Shown here: piece after piece, positions 8,227 through 16,659 of the stretch
Numbering within the stretch: position 1 is the first letter of the stretch
Layout of the letters: the number at the start of each line of letters is the position of its first letter
Origin: Pseudomonadota bacterium
GTDB taxonomy: Bacteria > Desulfobacterota > Desulfobulbia > Desulfobulbales > Desulfocapsaceae
Assembly: GCA_018820855.1 (NCBI GenBank)
Contig: JAHJNL010000094.1
Span: 1 to 57,686, forward strand
Direction of reading: 5' to 3'
DNA: 57,686 nucleotides
Made by a program: the position numbers and the translations under genes
The notes under the pieces: model-generated
Seen by the model: the letters and a program-made list of their open reading frames with translations, nothing else
Told to the model about the DNA's origin: nothing
The model's database searches: none

Positions 8227-8573
8227 ACACCGTTACAACGGATCAATATCTTCTATAATTTCGACTTCTATTCAAACTCATACAATAAAGACGACCGAGG
8301 CAAAGCTCAATCAATGCAATGCCAGTTGTAAACGTTATATGCCTGCTCTTCGAACCTGGGCTCGACCAAATTTCGGGTCAAGATTTTTCGCCATGATTGG
8401 CATATAAAGTTGAGAAAGGCCATTGTTGATTACACAACCTTAGCAAGCGATAAAGAAATAGACCCTATAAGATGATCTGTAAAATATAATTGAAGCGGAT
8501 TTGCAAAATCTGTCAAATCAGATCTCAATCTCTACAGGTTGAGTAGCAGAACCATACTATCCACGCACTGGTG
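8227..8573. other. Intergenic region between convergent genes
   Basis: About 350 bases between the ends of the GlxA-type gene and flgL. No gene, RNA or strong terminator was recognised. It contains short direct and inverted words only. Confidence 0.4.
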
Positions 8574-9452
8574 TTACAGATAATCCATCAACTGCAATGA
8601 GGAAACCCTTGCCGTAACCTGCATGGTGGCCTCTAATGAGGTTTCCATTTTAGCTACCTCCGAAAGTACTGCAGCGAGATCCGCATCCTCATTTCGCGAC
8701 AAGGTTTCCTGAAGAAGCAGCACTGCGCTCTCATGCATGGCCTTGATGTCATCCATGCGGGCACTGGTGTTTCCCAACAGACTCTGCTGGGTTCGCACCT
8801 GCTCGGCCGCATCTTCCAGCGGTGTCAACTGCGTGGCGATCACTGAACTGTCACCACCCTGCAAGGCTGTCGCCAGATTATCGAGGACCGCAAAAAGATC
8901 AACGGGATCCATGAACAGCTCTTCTCCTGTAATGTTTTTGGCCACTGTACTGCCTGGACTTATTTCGATCATCTTATGATCATCGGTTCCATTGTAGACC
9001 ACCGGGTCTCTGGAAAAAGGAAGAACCTGATCATTGTAGCCTGCAAAAATATACTTCCCGTCCACCTCCGCATTGGCCAGGTCGAGCAGAGCTTCCTGAA
9101 GCTGCTCCACCTCTTCGGCAAGGGTATTCTGATCAGCCGGTGACAGACCGTCATTAGCACCGGAAATTGCAATCTCTTTAGCCCTGGTCATCAGGGCCTC
9201 GACGGAATCAATATACGTTTCTGCAGTTGAAAGACTGTCCTGTATATGTTGACAGTTTTCAATATACTGTTCGCCTTTCATGATATCACTGCGACCACTC
9301 AGTATCGAGCGCACCAGCGAGGGATTATCAGATGCCTTGGCGACCTCCACCCCTGTTGACGATTTAATATATAGCTCATTCAGCGTATTGGAGTTATTGG
9401 CTAAATTATATTGCAGAACATTGTAGGCTGATGCGTCTCTGGTTATAATCAT
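8574..9452 (-). CDS. flgL: Flagellar hook-associated protein 3 (hook-filament junction)
   Basis: A 292-residue flagellin-related protein starting MIITRDASAYNVLQYNLANN. The N-terminal D0/D1 helices carry the flagellin-like STGVEVAKASDNPSLVRSI and the C-terminal helix ends LEATMQVTARVSSLQLMDYL, the FlgL pattern. FlgL forms the second junction ring between hook and filament, outside the cell. It follows flgK by nine bases and closes the flgE-flgN-flgK-flgL run on the minus strand. Size is normal for the family. Confidence 0.93.
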   Translation of the reverse strand: MIITRDASAYNVLQYNLANNSNTLNELYIKSSTGVEVAKASDNPSLVRSILSGRSDIMKGEQYIENCQHIQDSLSTAETYIDSVEALMTRAKEIAISGANDGLSPADQNTLAEEVEQLQEALLDLANAEVDGKYIFAGYNDQVLPFSRDPVVYNGTDDHKMIEISPGSTVAKNITGEELFMDPVDLFAVLDNLATALQGGDSSVIATQLTPLEDAAEQVRTQQSLLGNTSARMDDIKAMHESAVLLLQETLSRNEDADLAAVLSEVAKMETSLEATMQVTARVSSLQLMDYL

Positions 9453-9461
9453 GAGAGTCCT

Positions 9462-10853
9462 CTATATTTGCATAAGTGTTTCCAGCATCTCTTTGACAAC
9501 AGCCAGGTAAGTAGAGGCCGCCTCATATCCGGTCTGATACTGAATCAGCAGCAGCATCTCCTCATCGGTTGAAACTCCGGTTATGGAATCCTGTTTGGTG
9601 GTGAGTTCATTCAAATACTCAGTGGAGTCGCTTAACTTCTGTTCATTGCTGCTCACCAAAAGACCAACCTTGGCGGCAATTCGCGCATATTCCCCCGAAT
9701 AGGTGGAACCATCTATACTTTCGGTCTCGCGAAGATCAGCAATGCTGAGGGCCAGACTGTTATCCCCGCTTAAGCCGCTGGTTCCGGCGGCAATCAGGGC
9801 GGGATCATCAAAGTTCAGACTGATGGAAGCTGCCGCACCCTCCCATGCCGAAGCCAGTGGGTCGGTTGGTGCAGCGAGGGTATACAGATCGGTACCGGAG
9901 GCACCGTCCTGATCGATCCCGGTGGTATGCAAGGTATTGACTGCCGTGGCAATCTCGTAAGCCAGCCGATCGATATCATCCTGAATTTCCGGAATGATCT
10001 CATCACGGACAGTATGCAGCCCCTTCAGGGTTCCGCCAAAATCTTCCCCAACCAGGGAAAAATCGGACTGACCGCTTCTAAGAGTTACCTGCGCCAACCC
10101 ATCAGTCCGCTCAACGGAAAATGTTGAAGCCACACTGCCTGTCACCAGAGGCAGGCCATTTTCCAGTTGCATACAGGTCATACCGCTGCCGTCAGAATAG
10201 AGTGTGGCGCCACAGCTTTCACTCACCTGCTGCACCAGCAGATCACGTTGATCCTTCATGGTGTTGGCATTGTTGCCGGTCACTTCCGCCTGCATGATAC
10301 TTCGATTGTATTCAGCGATCTGCTGCAGTTCTTCATTCAACGTCGGAATCAGGGATTCGATACTGTTGTTGATGCTGTCAACAACAGCAGTCAGTTGCTG
10401 ATCAATCTGGTTAAAGCGATCTGCCAGGTCTTCAGCCTCCAGAAGAACCTGTTGCCTCTCCGTTGTCCCGGCAGGATTACTGCTCAAGGTCTCCCAGGAA
10501 TTAAAGAAAGTATCAATATCGGCGGACAGGCTGGTGTCACTGATATCAAGGATCTGTTCAATATCACTTAAGGGGGTATTGCCGGCCTCATACTCTCCAT
10601 AAATGGCGCTCTGACTCACAAGCTGACTGGTTATAAAAACATCTCCGGCCCGAGCTATGGAATTGACCGTACTGCCTGTACCAAATAACAAACCTCCCTG
10701 TTCCAGTGATTGAGAACTGGTTACAACTGCAGTCTGTTTGGAATATCCTGCGGTATTGACGTTGGCAATATTGTTCCCGGTTACCTGCACCCCAGTCTGG
10801 TTGACATAAATACCGCTTGCGCCCGTATACAAAGAGGTCATCAGGCTTCCCAT
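9462..10853 (-). CDS. flgK: Flagellar hook-associated protein 1
   Basis: A 463-residue protein with the rod/hook N-terminal signature LYTGASGIYVNQTGVQVTGN followed by NIANVNTAGYSKQ, and a C-terminal region ending MLLLIQYQTGYEAASTYLAV plus the final helix. This is the FlgK layout; FlgK is the first junction protein on the hook. It starts two bases after flgN ends and is followed by flgL. The central domain is short compared with enteric FlgK (about 547 residues), which is common in deltaproteobacteria. Confidence 0.93.
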   Translation of the reverse strand: MGSLMTSLYTGASGIYVNQTGVQVTGNNIANVNTAGYSKQTAVVTSSQSLEQGGLLFGTGSTVNSIARAGDVFITSQLVSQSAIYGEYEAGNTPLSDIEQILDISDTSLSADIDTFFNSWETLSSNPAGTTERQQVLLEAEDLADRFNQIDQQLTAVVDSINNSIESLIPTLNEELQQIAEYNRSIMQAEVTGNNANTMKDQRDLLVQQVSESCGATLYSDGSGMTCMQLENGLPLVTGSVASTFSVERTDGLAQVTLRSGQSDFSLVGEDFGGTLKGLHTVRDEIIPEIQDDIDRLAYEIATAVNTLHTTGIDQDGASGTDLYTLAAPTDPLASAWEGAAASISLNFDDPALIAAGTSGLSGDNSLALSIADLRETESIDGSTYSGEYARIAAKVGLLVSSNEQKLSDSTEYLNELTTKQDSITGVSTDEEMLLLIQYQTGYEAASTYLAVVKEMLETLMQI

Positions 10854-10855
10854 AA

Positions 10856-11212
10856 CTAGATACTCCGTTTGAGTATTCTGGGACTGAACCCCAGAGTCTC
10901 GGAACGGCCGCCGGAGGAATAGGTTAACGAACGGCGACGGTTGATATTCTGCCGCAGACCACAGATCAATTTGAGGCCGGACTGCAACAACAATTCATTC
11001 CGTTTGTTGTTTTCTCTGATCTTGACTGCCAGAGCAAGCGTTTCCTCATCCACAATCAGATCAACGTGCTGCAAGAGGATGAGCAATGTGCTTTTTTCCT
11101 GCTGAATGGCCTCCAGCCTATCCATTTTCGAGTAAATAATAGCAGTCCGTTCTCTCACGATGAGATCATCCAGTAAATGAAGATACTGATTTAACAGTGA
11201 TTGCTTTGTCAT
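10856..11212 (-). CDS. flgN: FlgN-like export chaperone
   Basis: A 118-residue helical protein (MTKQSLLNQYLHLLDDLIVR) with the FlgN-type pattern of paired helices and a late short tail, YSSGGRSETLGF. FlgN keeps FlgK and FlgL unfolded for export; the gene sits exactly between flgE and flgK, which is its usual place. Sequence similarity in this family is low, so position carries much of the call. Confidence 0.75.
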   Translation of the reverse strand: MTKQSLLNQYLHLLDDLIVRERTAIIYSKMDRLEAIQQEKSTLLILLQHVDLIVDEETLALAVKIRENNKRNELLLQSGLKLICGLRQNINRRRSLTYSSGGRSETLGFSPRILKRSI

Positions 11213-11230
11213 GGTCTTTCGTCTCCGCTG

Positions 11231-12490
11231 TTAACGTTTCAAATTCAGTAATTCCTGGAGCATCTCATCTGTGGTTGTGATGACTCTGGAATTTGCGGTA
11301 TAGGCATTCTGGACGGTGATCAGATCAACAAATTCTGCAGAAAGATCAACATTTGAGAGCTCCAGAGCCTGGGTGACAAGCATCCCCTGGGAAGTGCCAG
11401 GATAGCCTATGGTCGGTGTACCGGATTGAGATGTGGCTGAATACAGACTGCCGCCTGCACTGTCCAGACCGTTGGGATTCGTAAACGTTGCCAGGGAGAT
11501 CATCGCCACTGCAATGGTTTCGCCATTTGAATAGACTGCGCTGACAGTGCCGTCTGCTGCAATATCCACCGAGGTCACCTCACCTGAAGCATAGCCATCC
11601 TGATCCTGCGAAAACACGGTGGAATCGCTGTCAAATTGGGTGGTTTCAAAATTATAGGTTATATCCTGTGCTGCATTCGAACCATTTGCCCATGCCAGTG
11701 CGCCCGTCGTTCCAACCTCTCCGGTAAGGAGATTGCCGTTTTCATCAAAGGTAATTACACCGCTGGAGACAACAGTGAGATCCTCTGCCCCACCGGCTGC
11801 AAGATCATCACTGTCCACAGCCAGATTCCAGGTCCAGGTCTGATCCGCTGTCTTGGTGAAGTAACAGGTTGTCAGATGCGCCGTCCCCAAAGAGTCATAA
11901 ACTGTGGCAGTGGTAACATAATTTGAGGTGTCATCCGGATTAACGACATCAAAGGCCCCGAGTATTTCTGAATTAGAGTCAAGATTGGTCTGCAGAGTGA
12001 CATTTTCAGTCTTTTTTGCGGCAATCTGGGCGACATGATCAACCTGGATATCGCTCAGATTGCCATTAATCATCTCCCCGTCATCATTAAATGGAGACCC
12101 CTGAACCCGGTAGCCATCTGCGGTAACCAGATATCCATTCGCATCAAAACTCAACGAACCATTGCGGGTATACAGTTGGATGTCATTGGCAGGATCGCTG
12201 ACAATCAAGAAGCCATCACCTTGGATTGCCAGGTCAGTGGAGCTGCCGGTGGACTCAAATCCACCTTGACTGAAATCGGTTAATACCGACTGCACCTGAG
12301 ACCCCTGCCCAACCTCGGAATTGCCGCTGGAGCTTGCAATATTGGCCGAGAGCATATCGGCAAAAACAGTTGAGCTGCTTTTAAAGCCAATGGTATTGGT
12401 ATTGGCAATATTGTTGCCTGTTACTGTCATGGCCTGCGAATTACTCTGCAACCCACTAATGGCTGTGTATAACGTACTGGAAAGTCCCAT
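11231..12490 (-). CDS. flgE: Flagellar hook protein
   Basis: A 419-residue protein beginning MGLSSTLYTAISGLQSNSQA, with GNNIANTNTIGFKSS and TDLAIQGDGFLIV, and ending LITVQNAYTANSRVITTTDE and the final helix: a complete FlgE. It polymerises into the hook. The start at 12490 is chosen because the rod/hook motif begins there and GAGGG lies just upstream; the frame is open for 70 further codons that carry no hook features. It leads the flgE-flgN-flgK-flgL transcription unit. Confidence 0.93.
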   Translation of the reverse strand: MGLSSTLYTAISGLQSNSQAMTVTGNNIANTNTIGFKSSSTVFADMLSANIASSSGNSEVGQGSQVQSVLTDFSQGGFESTGSSTDLAIQGDGFLIVSDPANDIQLYTRNGSLSFDANGYLVTADGYRVQGSPFNDDGEMINGNLSDIQVDHVAQIAAKKTENVTLQTNLDSNSEILGAFDVVNPDDTSNYVTTATVYDSLGTAHLTTCYFTKTADQTWTWNLAVDSDDLAAGGAEDLTVVSSGVITFDENGNLLTGEVGTTGALAWANGSNAAQDITYNFETTQFDSDSTVFSQDQDGYASGEVTSVDIAADGTVSAVYSNGETIAVAMISLATFTNPNGLDSAGGSLYSATSQSGTPTIGYPGTSQGMLVTQALELSNVDLSAEFVDLITVQNAYTANSRVITTTDEMLQELLNLKR

Positions 12491-12730
12491 TTTTTCCCTC
12501 GCTAGCATCACTGCGCCATTCCTGTCAAAAAGAGAGCAGACCGGAACAGAGCAGCAATTATAAGATTTTTTCACCACAGTATGTTGACTGCGGACGATTA
12601 ACCGCATCCATGCAATGAGAGTCCCCATCCTGGGAATAAAACAGAATCCCTTAAGAGAGAAACTGCGTCGACCTGAGTGACTTCCGCTTATCCCTGACAC
12701 TTCAAGTCGATCCGCCTTGCTCTACTCTTG

Positions 12731-12839
12731 ATATCGACAACAAATAATCGTGTTATTTATTACAGTTAGGTAACGACAAGAGCCATATTGTCCAGGATAT
12801 GTTGTGAACATTTTTCATGTGTAACACCTTGTCAGCAAG
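12731..12839 (-). repeat. Duplicated flagellar upstream block, copy 1
   Basis: This 109-base block is clearly related to 13532-13639. Shared words include CAGTTAGGTAA, ATATNGACAAC and TGTAACAYCTTGTC. Copy 1 precedes flgE and copy 2 precedes the flgD remnant. It probably carries the promoter and operator of each unit. Minus-strand TGTTACACATGA is at 12815-12826. Confidence 0.65.
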
Positions 12840-12856
12840 GGCCACCCGGCAGAAAC

Positions 12857-12896
12857 AAAAAAGCGAAACTCCCTTGCAATCAAGGAGTTCCGCCTG
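12857..12896 (-). terminator. Rho-independent terminator after the flgD remnant
   Basis: On the minus strand GCGGAACTCCTTG pairs with CAAGGGAGTTTCGC (one bulge) and is followed by TTTTTTG. It ends transcription coming from the flgD remnant before the flgE promoter block. Confidence 0.85.
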
Positions 12897-12961
12897 AGTA
12901 GAAAAATGAGACAATCTCTAAACGGATTGCCTCGTTCTTTATGGGTATTTATTCAGTCCGG

Positions 12962-13414
12962 TCAGGTAGTCAGATAGTATTGAAGAGAATCCTGGACAAT
13001 CTGTTCCTCAATGGTGAGAATGGATTTTGCAGAGTCATAAGAAGCATCCACAGCAGTTTCACTTTCTGTTTCAGAAGATTCCTCGCTGCTGGCATCTGTA
13101 TCTTCTGTTGATTCTGCTGTGCTTGCGCTCACTGCTTCTGTATCGTAAGCAGCAAGGATACTGCTCAGGGCTACGGTACCTGCCAATGTGATAAGGTTGA
13201 CACTGCCGGTATACGTGTCTGATTCAACCCCGATGACCTCTGATTGCACAAGTGCTGTAATGGTTACACTTTCACTTCCTCCGGAATTTGCCTGAACGCT
13301 GATTGCATATTGCCCGTCAGCCAGTACGTTTCCGTCACTGTCCAACCCATCCCATTCAATAGTTCCTTGTTCAATAGTAGCAGCGACCAGAGTAGCTCTT
13401 TTACTTCCTTGTCT
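12962..13414 (-). pseudogene. flgD: Truncated flgD: C-terminal domain only
   Basis: The open frame reads ATIEQGTIEWDGLDSDGN, then VLADGQYAISVQA, then a stretch ending VNLITLAGTVALSSILAAYD: the FlgD C-terminal Ig-like/tudor part with its WDGxDxxGxxxxDGxY signature. The N-terminal hook-capping domain is absent: an in-frame TAA lies at 13415-13417 and the DNA beyond is AT-rich with no flgD sequence. There is no good start codon (a TTG at 13345 lacks a ribosome-binding site). The tail is rich in Ser/Glu (about residues 90-130). Full FlgD is needed to cap the growing hook, so another copy must exist elsewhere if hooks are made. Confidence 0.75.
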
Positions 13415-13531
13415 TTAAATCATTTATCATTTCTGATTGTTAAAAATATCAGGAATAGACTTCAACAGTGAATCCTTACTTCTTAAATACCCTCAATAGC
13501 GATTAAATATTGGTTACTTGCTATACCATAT

Positions 13532-13639
13532 ATATAGACAACGAACAGATCAACAATTTATTCCAGTTAGGTAATATCAAGAATGTTATTGATTCATTTC
13601 TGTTGTATATTTCTTCATATGTAACATCTTGTCGACAGG
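13532..13639 (-). repeat. Duplicated flagellar upstream block, copy 2
   Basis: Diverged copy of 12731-12839, located upstream of the flgD remnant. It carries minus-strand TGTTACATATGA at 13615-13626, matching the motif in copy 1 and in front of fliD. Confidence 0.65.
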
Positions 13640-13654
13640 AAGTGTTTTACAAAA

Positions 13655-13694
13655 ATACAAAAGGCGGACATCCTGTACTGCAAAGATGTCCGCC
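13655..13694 (-). terminator. Rho-independent terminator of the orphan regulator gene
   Basis: GGCGGACATC (13663-13672) and its perfect complement (13685-13694) form a 10-bp stem; on the minus strand it is followed by TTTTGTATTTT. It lies about 120 bases after the regulator's stop. Confidence 0.85.
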
Positions 13695-13814
13695 TGAGGA
13701 TCAAGCAGCATGGTATCAAACTTACTGCGTTACAATGCTGCAATGATATAGTGTATCGTCAGCGAGTTCTCTTGAAAGGAACAACGCAGATGTTTTACTG
13801 TTTTTATGAGCAGT

Positions 13815-14519
13815 CTAACCCTCAGCAGCAAAGAGGTATCCTCTGTTCCTGACAGTCTTGATCATTTGCGGCATATCGCTAAAAGAAGCCATCTTGGCAC
13901 GAATTCTGGCAATATACATATCAACAGATCGATCATAGCCATTATATTCAACACCAAAGACATCCTTATAGAGATGATCACGGTCTAAGGTGGTGCAGGC
14001 ATTCTGGGCCAGATACCAGAGCAAATCAAACTCTCTGGAAGTAAAAGAGATCTCCTGCCCCAGATACGAAGCACGGCGCAAACCACCGTTTATTTCCAAT
14101 CCATTGAAAACCAGATTGGCGGGTAACATGCGTTTGTCATTACGACGAAAAAGAGCACGAATACGTGCCAGCATCAGAAGTGGATTGACCGGCTTGAGCA
14201 GAAGCTCATCAACACCTTGTTCATACAACAGAACCTGCAGCATCTCATCTATATCAGCGATAAGAACCACCATCAGCCCGGTATAAATTGTCCGAATCCG
14301 AGCATAAGCAGACAAGTCATCCAGAGAAAATCGTGCAGGCTCAACAATGAACAAATCCATATCCTGTGCGACAAAACCATCCGGATACTTTTTGCTTCGC
14401 AGATGCAGCTTGACAGTGAATTTCTCCTGAACCAAGGCATTGACGAAGGGACCGGATGCATTTTCATCATCTGTGTAAAATACAATTGACCTGCATGAAT
14501 CATTAGTATGTGACATCAT
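13815..14519 (-). CDS. Orphan OmpR-family regulator with atypical receiver
   Basis: A 234-residue regulator inside the flagellar cluster. The C-terminal winged helix is normal (FTSREFDLLWYLAQ, then RSVDMYIARIRAKM and VRNRGYLF). The receiver-like N-terminal half keeps the acidic pair (Asp17-Asp18) and the Lys (LLLKPVNP, Lys109), but the phospho-acceptor position reads Glu60 (DLFIVEPARF) and the usual Thr/Ser reads Ile87 (VVLIADI). It is therefore unlikely to be controlled by normal phosphorylation; Glu may mimic the active state. No kinase gene is adjacent. The start at 14519 (or 14516) follows AAGGAAG; upstream codons to 14603 lack features. A five-unit phased GTTAA/GTAAA array lies 163-208 bases upstream. 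It is a good candidate to regulate the flanking flagellar genes. Confidence 0.85.
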   Translation of the reverse strand: MMSHTNDSCRSIVFYTDDENASGPFVNALVQEKFTVKLHLRSKKYPDGFVAQDMDLFIVEPARFSLDDLSAYARIRTIYTGLMVVLIADIDEMLQVLLYEQGVDELLLKPVNPLLMLARIRALFRRNDKRMLPANLVFNGLEINGGLRRASYLGQEISFTSREFDLLWYLAQNACTTLDRDHLYKDVFGVEYNGYDRSVDMYIARIRAKMASFSDMPQMIKTVRNRGYLFAAEG

Positions 14520-14854
14520 GTACCTACTTCCTTTCTGCTCTGAGAATAGAAAAAATAGACGCCAACATTCCACAACCGGCTGGGGAGTATTCAGAGGAAG
14601 CATCGACGACAGACAACAGCATGCCAGTGAGCATTAGTTTCTCTCCAGTAACGCTCTCTGATAGTTATCGGTCATACGACAGTTAATGTCTGTTAAGATT
14701 CAGTAAAGTTTTGTAAAGTTTTGTATTGCAGGTAGCCTCCCGGTTACTTCAGGAAGACAAGCCGAAACTGGAAGAAATGAAACTTTTCCTGCAAAAGAAA
14801 CAACCCGGACCGCCAGCATTACCCACCTGGCATCTGCCGGATGGGAATTACGTA
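14520..14854. other. Regulatory region of the orphan regulator
   Basis: Holds the phased box array and a partial sigma-28-like -10 word. No gene seen; nothing clear marks a fliD terminator at its right side. Confidence 0.5.
14665..14727 (-). promoter_or_regulatory. Five-unit phased GTTAA/GTAAA array with a sigma-28-like -10
   Basis: On the plus strand GTTAA (14682, 14692), GTAAA (14703, 14713) and GTATT (14723) recur at 10, 11, 10 and 10 bp. The core GTAAAGTTTTGTAAAG is shared exactly with the array at 3768-3792. On the minus strand ACCGATAA (14665-14672) matches the sigma-28 -10 at seven of eight positions, but no good -35 is visible. The array fits an OmpR/CpxR-type tandem operator. Confidence 0.65.
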
Positions 14855-16138
14855 TCAGGAAGAACTCGAGGAATAACTGTCAAAGAAATTCGTCAGATAG
14901 TCTGATTGAGAATTTAAACTGCTAACCAGAAGTTCCATGGCTGCAAACTGCTTTTCCAGTGTCTCCTGTCTCTTTTCCAGCCGAGTCTCCATTGTCGTGA
15001 TTCTCTCATCGAGTCTGGAGAGTTGAGTATTCAGACCACTTTCTTTGGTCGCGTAAAATCCGCTTGAAGAATTAAGCTGATTGTTGAGATAGTAATCCAT
15101 CCGGGTCATGACACCGCCGTTATCATCACTCCCCATCAGAAGCTCTATGACGGAATCCGGATCATCCCCGTAGGCCTCTGCCAGCTTGTCGCTGTCAAAG
15201 GTTATTTCGCCGGTTTCCCAGTTCGATTCAAGCCCTAAAGAAGCAAGACTTGTCAGAGAATCTTTCAGATTGCGCTGGACCGTTTTCATTGAATTGCCCA
15301 GGGTCGAATCGGAGGCATAAATAGTATCGATATATTCGTTGATACTGTTATAGGCGGAAACCATTTCTGCCAATTGCTCTGAAATAACATTCTCGGTATC
15401 GGATGTGATGGAAACATTTTTCGTAGTTGAATCACTTTCCGCCAGCAGTGTTATGGTTGCACCCTTGATTGCCGTTGTCACAATATTGTCAGAACTGTAG
15501 TAATCCACTCCGTCAATGACCAGATGGGCTTTGGTCCCCTCAACAGTGTGCCCGTCGACCGCTGAATCAAGGGTAATACTTCCGGTTCCTCTTATCTCGA
15601 TTTCCTCACCCGCCGAATCAGCACTCAGCAACAGGCGATAACCGTTTTCAGTGCCGGTATTGGCAATCGAAGCACTTATGCCATTGTCACCTTCCGTGAT
15701 AAGATCAACAAGTTCCAGCAAAGTAACGCCCTCATAACTGAGTGTCTCCCCGCCAATCTGCAGCTCACCGGCCAGGGTTGTTTCATTGGTATCGGCGAAC
15801 CCTTCCGGACTGATGTCCTTTTGCTGCTGAGCCAGGCTGACAACCTCGACCGCATACGAGCCATCATCAGATAACAAACTGGTAGTTATAGAAAAATACT
15901 CAGCACCGTTATTGGTAATTGCATAAGAATTCAGATCACTTTCACTGTTCAGCCCTATAACAGAAGAATAAAAACTGTCCAGAAGGGTATTGAACTCTGT
16001 GTACACCTCCAGTTTGGATTCCAGATACTCCTGCTTGTCCTCCATGCTGGTGATAGGAGCACGTTCAATCTCCATGATGGACTCAACAATAGAGGCTGTA
16101 TCGACCCCGCTTGCCAAACCTGAAAATGTTACTGACAT
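14855..16138 (-). CDS. fliD: Flagellar filament cap protein
   Basis: A 427-residue protein starting MSVTFSGLASGVDTASIVES, with the FliD N-terminal helix (SKLEVYTEFNTLLDSFYSSV), a central variable domain, and a C-terminal coiled coil (RLDERITTMETRLEKRQETL) ending SQSDYLTNFFDSYSSSSS. FliD caps the filament tip and inserts flagellin. The length is typical. GGGAGG lies upstream of the ATG. Upstream DNA (to about 16315) is duplicated at 22412-22590 together with the first 40 codons. Confidence 0.93.
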   Translation of the reverse strand: MSVTFSGLASGVDTASIVESIMEIERAPITSMEDKQEYLESKLEVYTEFNTLLDSFYSSVIGLNSESDLNSYAITNNGAEYFSITTSLLSDDGSYAVEVVSLAQQQKDISPEGFADTNETTLAGELQIGGETLSYEGVTLLELVDLITEGDNGISASIANTGTENGYRLLLSADSAGEEIEIRGTGSITLDSAVDGHTVEGTKAHLVIDGVDYYSSDNIVTTAIKGATITLLAESDSTTKNVSITSDTENVISEQLAEMVSAYNSINEYIDTIYASDSTLGNSMKTVQRNLKDSLTSLASLGLESNWETGEITFDSDKLAEAYGDDPDSVIELLMGSDDNGGVMTRMDYYLNNQLNSSSGFYATKESGLNTQLSRLDERITTMETRLEKRQETLEKQFAAMELLVSSLNSQSDYLTNFFDSYSSSSS

Positions 16139-16315
16139 GACACACCTCCCGTTACTGATAGTTCTATGGTGAGATTCTGAAGCCCCCCTTCCTCTTCATT
16201 CACATCGCCACAGATCTGATATTTTTTTACAGCAATCCGGCAACATCAGTGGCAATTTTGTAATAAGACAGCAACAATGAATCTCACATGTAACAGCACG
16301 TAACAAAAAAGCTGA
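16139..16315 (-). repeat. fliD upstream region, duplicated at 22412-22590
   Basis: Shared words such as CTCTTCATTCACATCGCC, CAACATCAGTGG and GTAACAAAAAAGC show common origin with the region upstream of the fliD fragment. It includes minus-strand TGTTACATGTGA (16284-16295) and a second GTTAC word exactly 10 bp upstream (16299-16304), an OmpR-family style tandem site close to the RstA box TACATNTNGTTACA. Confidence 0.75.
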
Positions 16316-16359
16316 AACCATTTAGTTCCCGATACAATGCATGACAACAAATACTGTCC

Positions 16360-16518
16360 GACTCTGGTGTGGTTGATGCCGGCGATCTGATCAGTTACAA
16401 TATCAGCGTCAGCAATTCATCTGTGGAACCCCTGAGAAACGCGACTGTTTCTCAGGCAGCGGAAGAAACAAAGGATAAAGAGGTTCCTCGCTGTTTCAAG
16501 TGGGTAATCCGTGTTTAG
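16360..16518 (+). pseudogene. DUF11-type repeat fragment of a surface protein
   Basis: The frame reads DSGVVDAGDLISYNISVSNS and continues SVEPLRNATV, which is the DUF11 repeat signature (GVVDAGDxITYTITVTN) of large surface proteins. It has no start and stops 50 codons later at TAG. It is debris from a larger gene. Confidence 0.6.
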
Positions 16519-16659
16519 TTTGATTTAAAGATGGTAAGTTTTTCAGCATTATGAGAGATACTGACCTTTTCCAAATGGCTCTTGGTTTTACACCTCCTTG
16601 GCAGGTGTTATCTTCGAATTTCGATCCGCAACAAAAACGTCTGGATATCCAGATCGACT

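Larger units (their letters stand above)
12491..12961. other. Region upstream of flgE with operator repeat and terminator
   Basis: About 470 bases between flgE and the flgD remnant. It holds the flgD-side terminator (12857-12896), one copy of a duplicated block (12731-12839) and the motif TGTTACACATGA on the minus strand (12815-12826). No gene was recognised. Confidence 0.6.
13415..13814. other. Region upstream of the flgD remnant
   Basis: Contains copy 2 of the duplicated block and the terminator of the orphan regulator. No gene seen. Confidence 0.5.
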
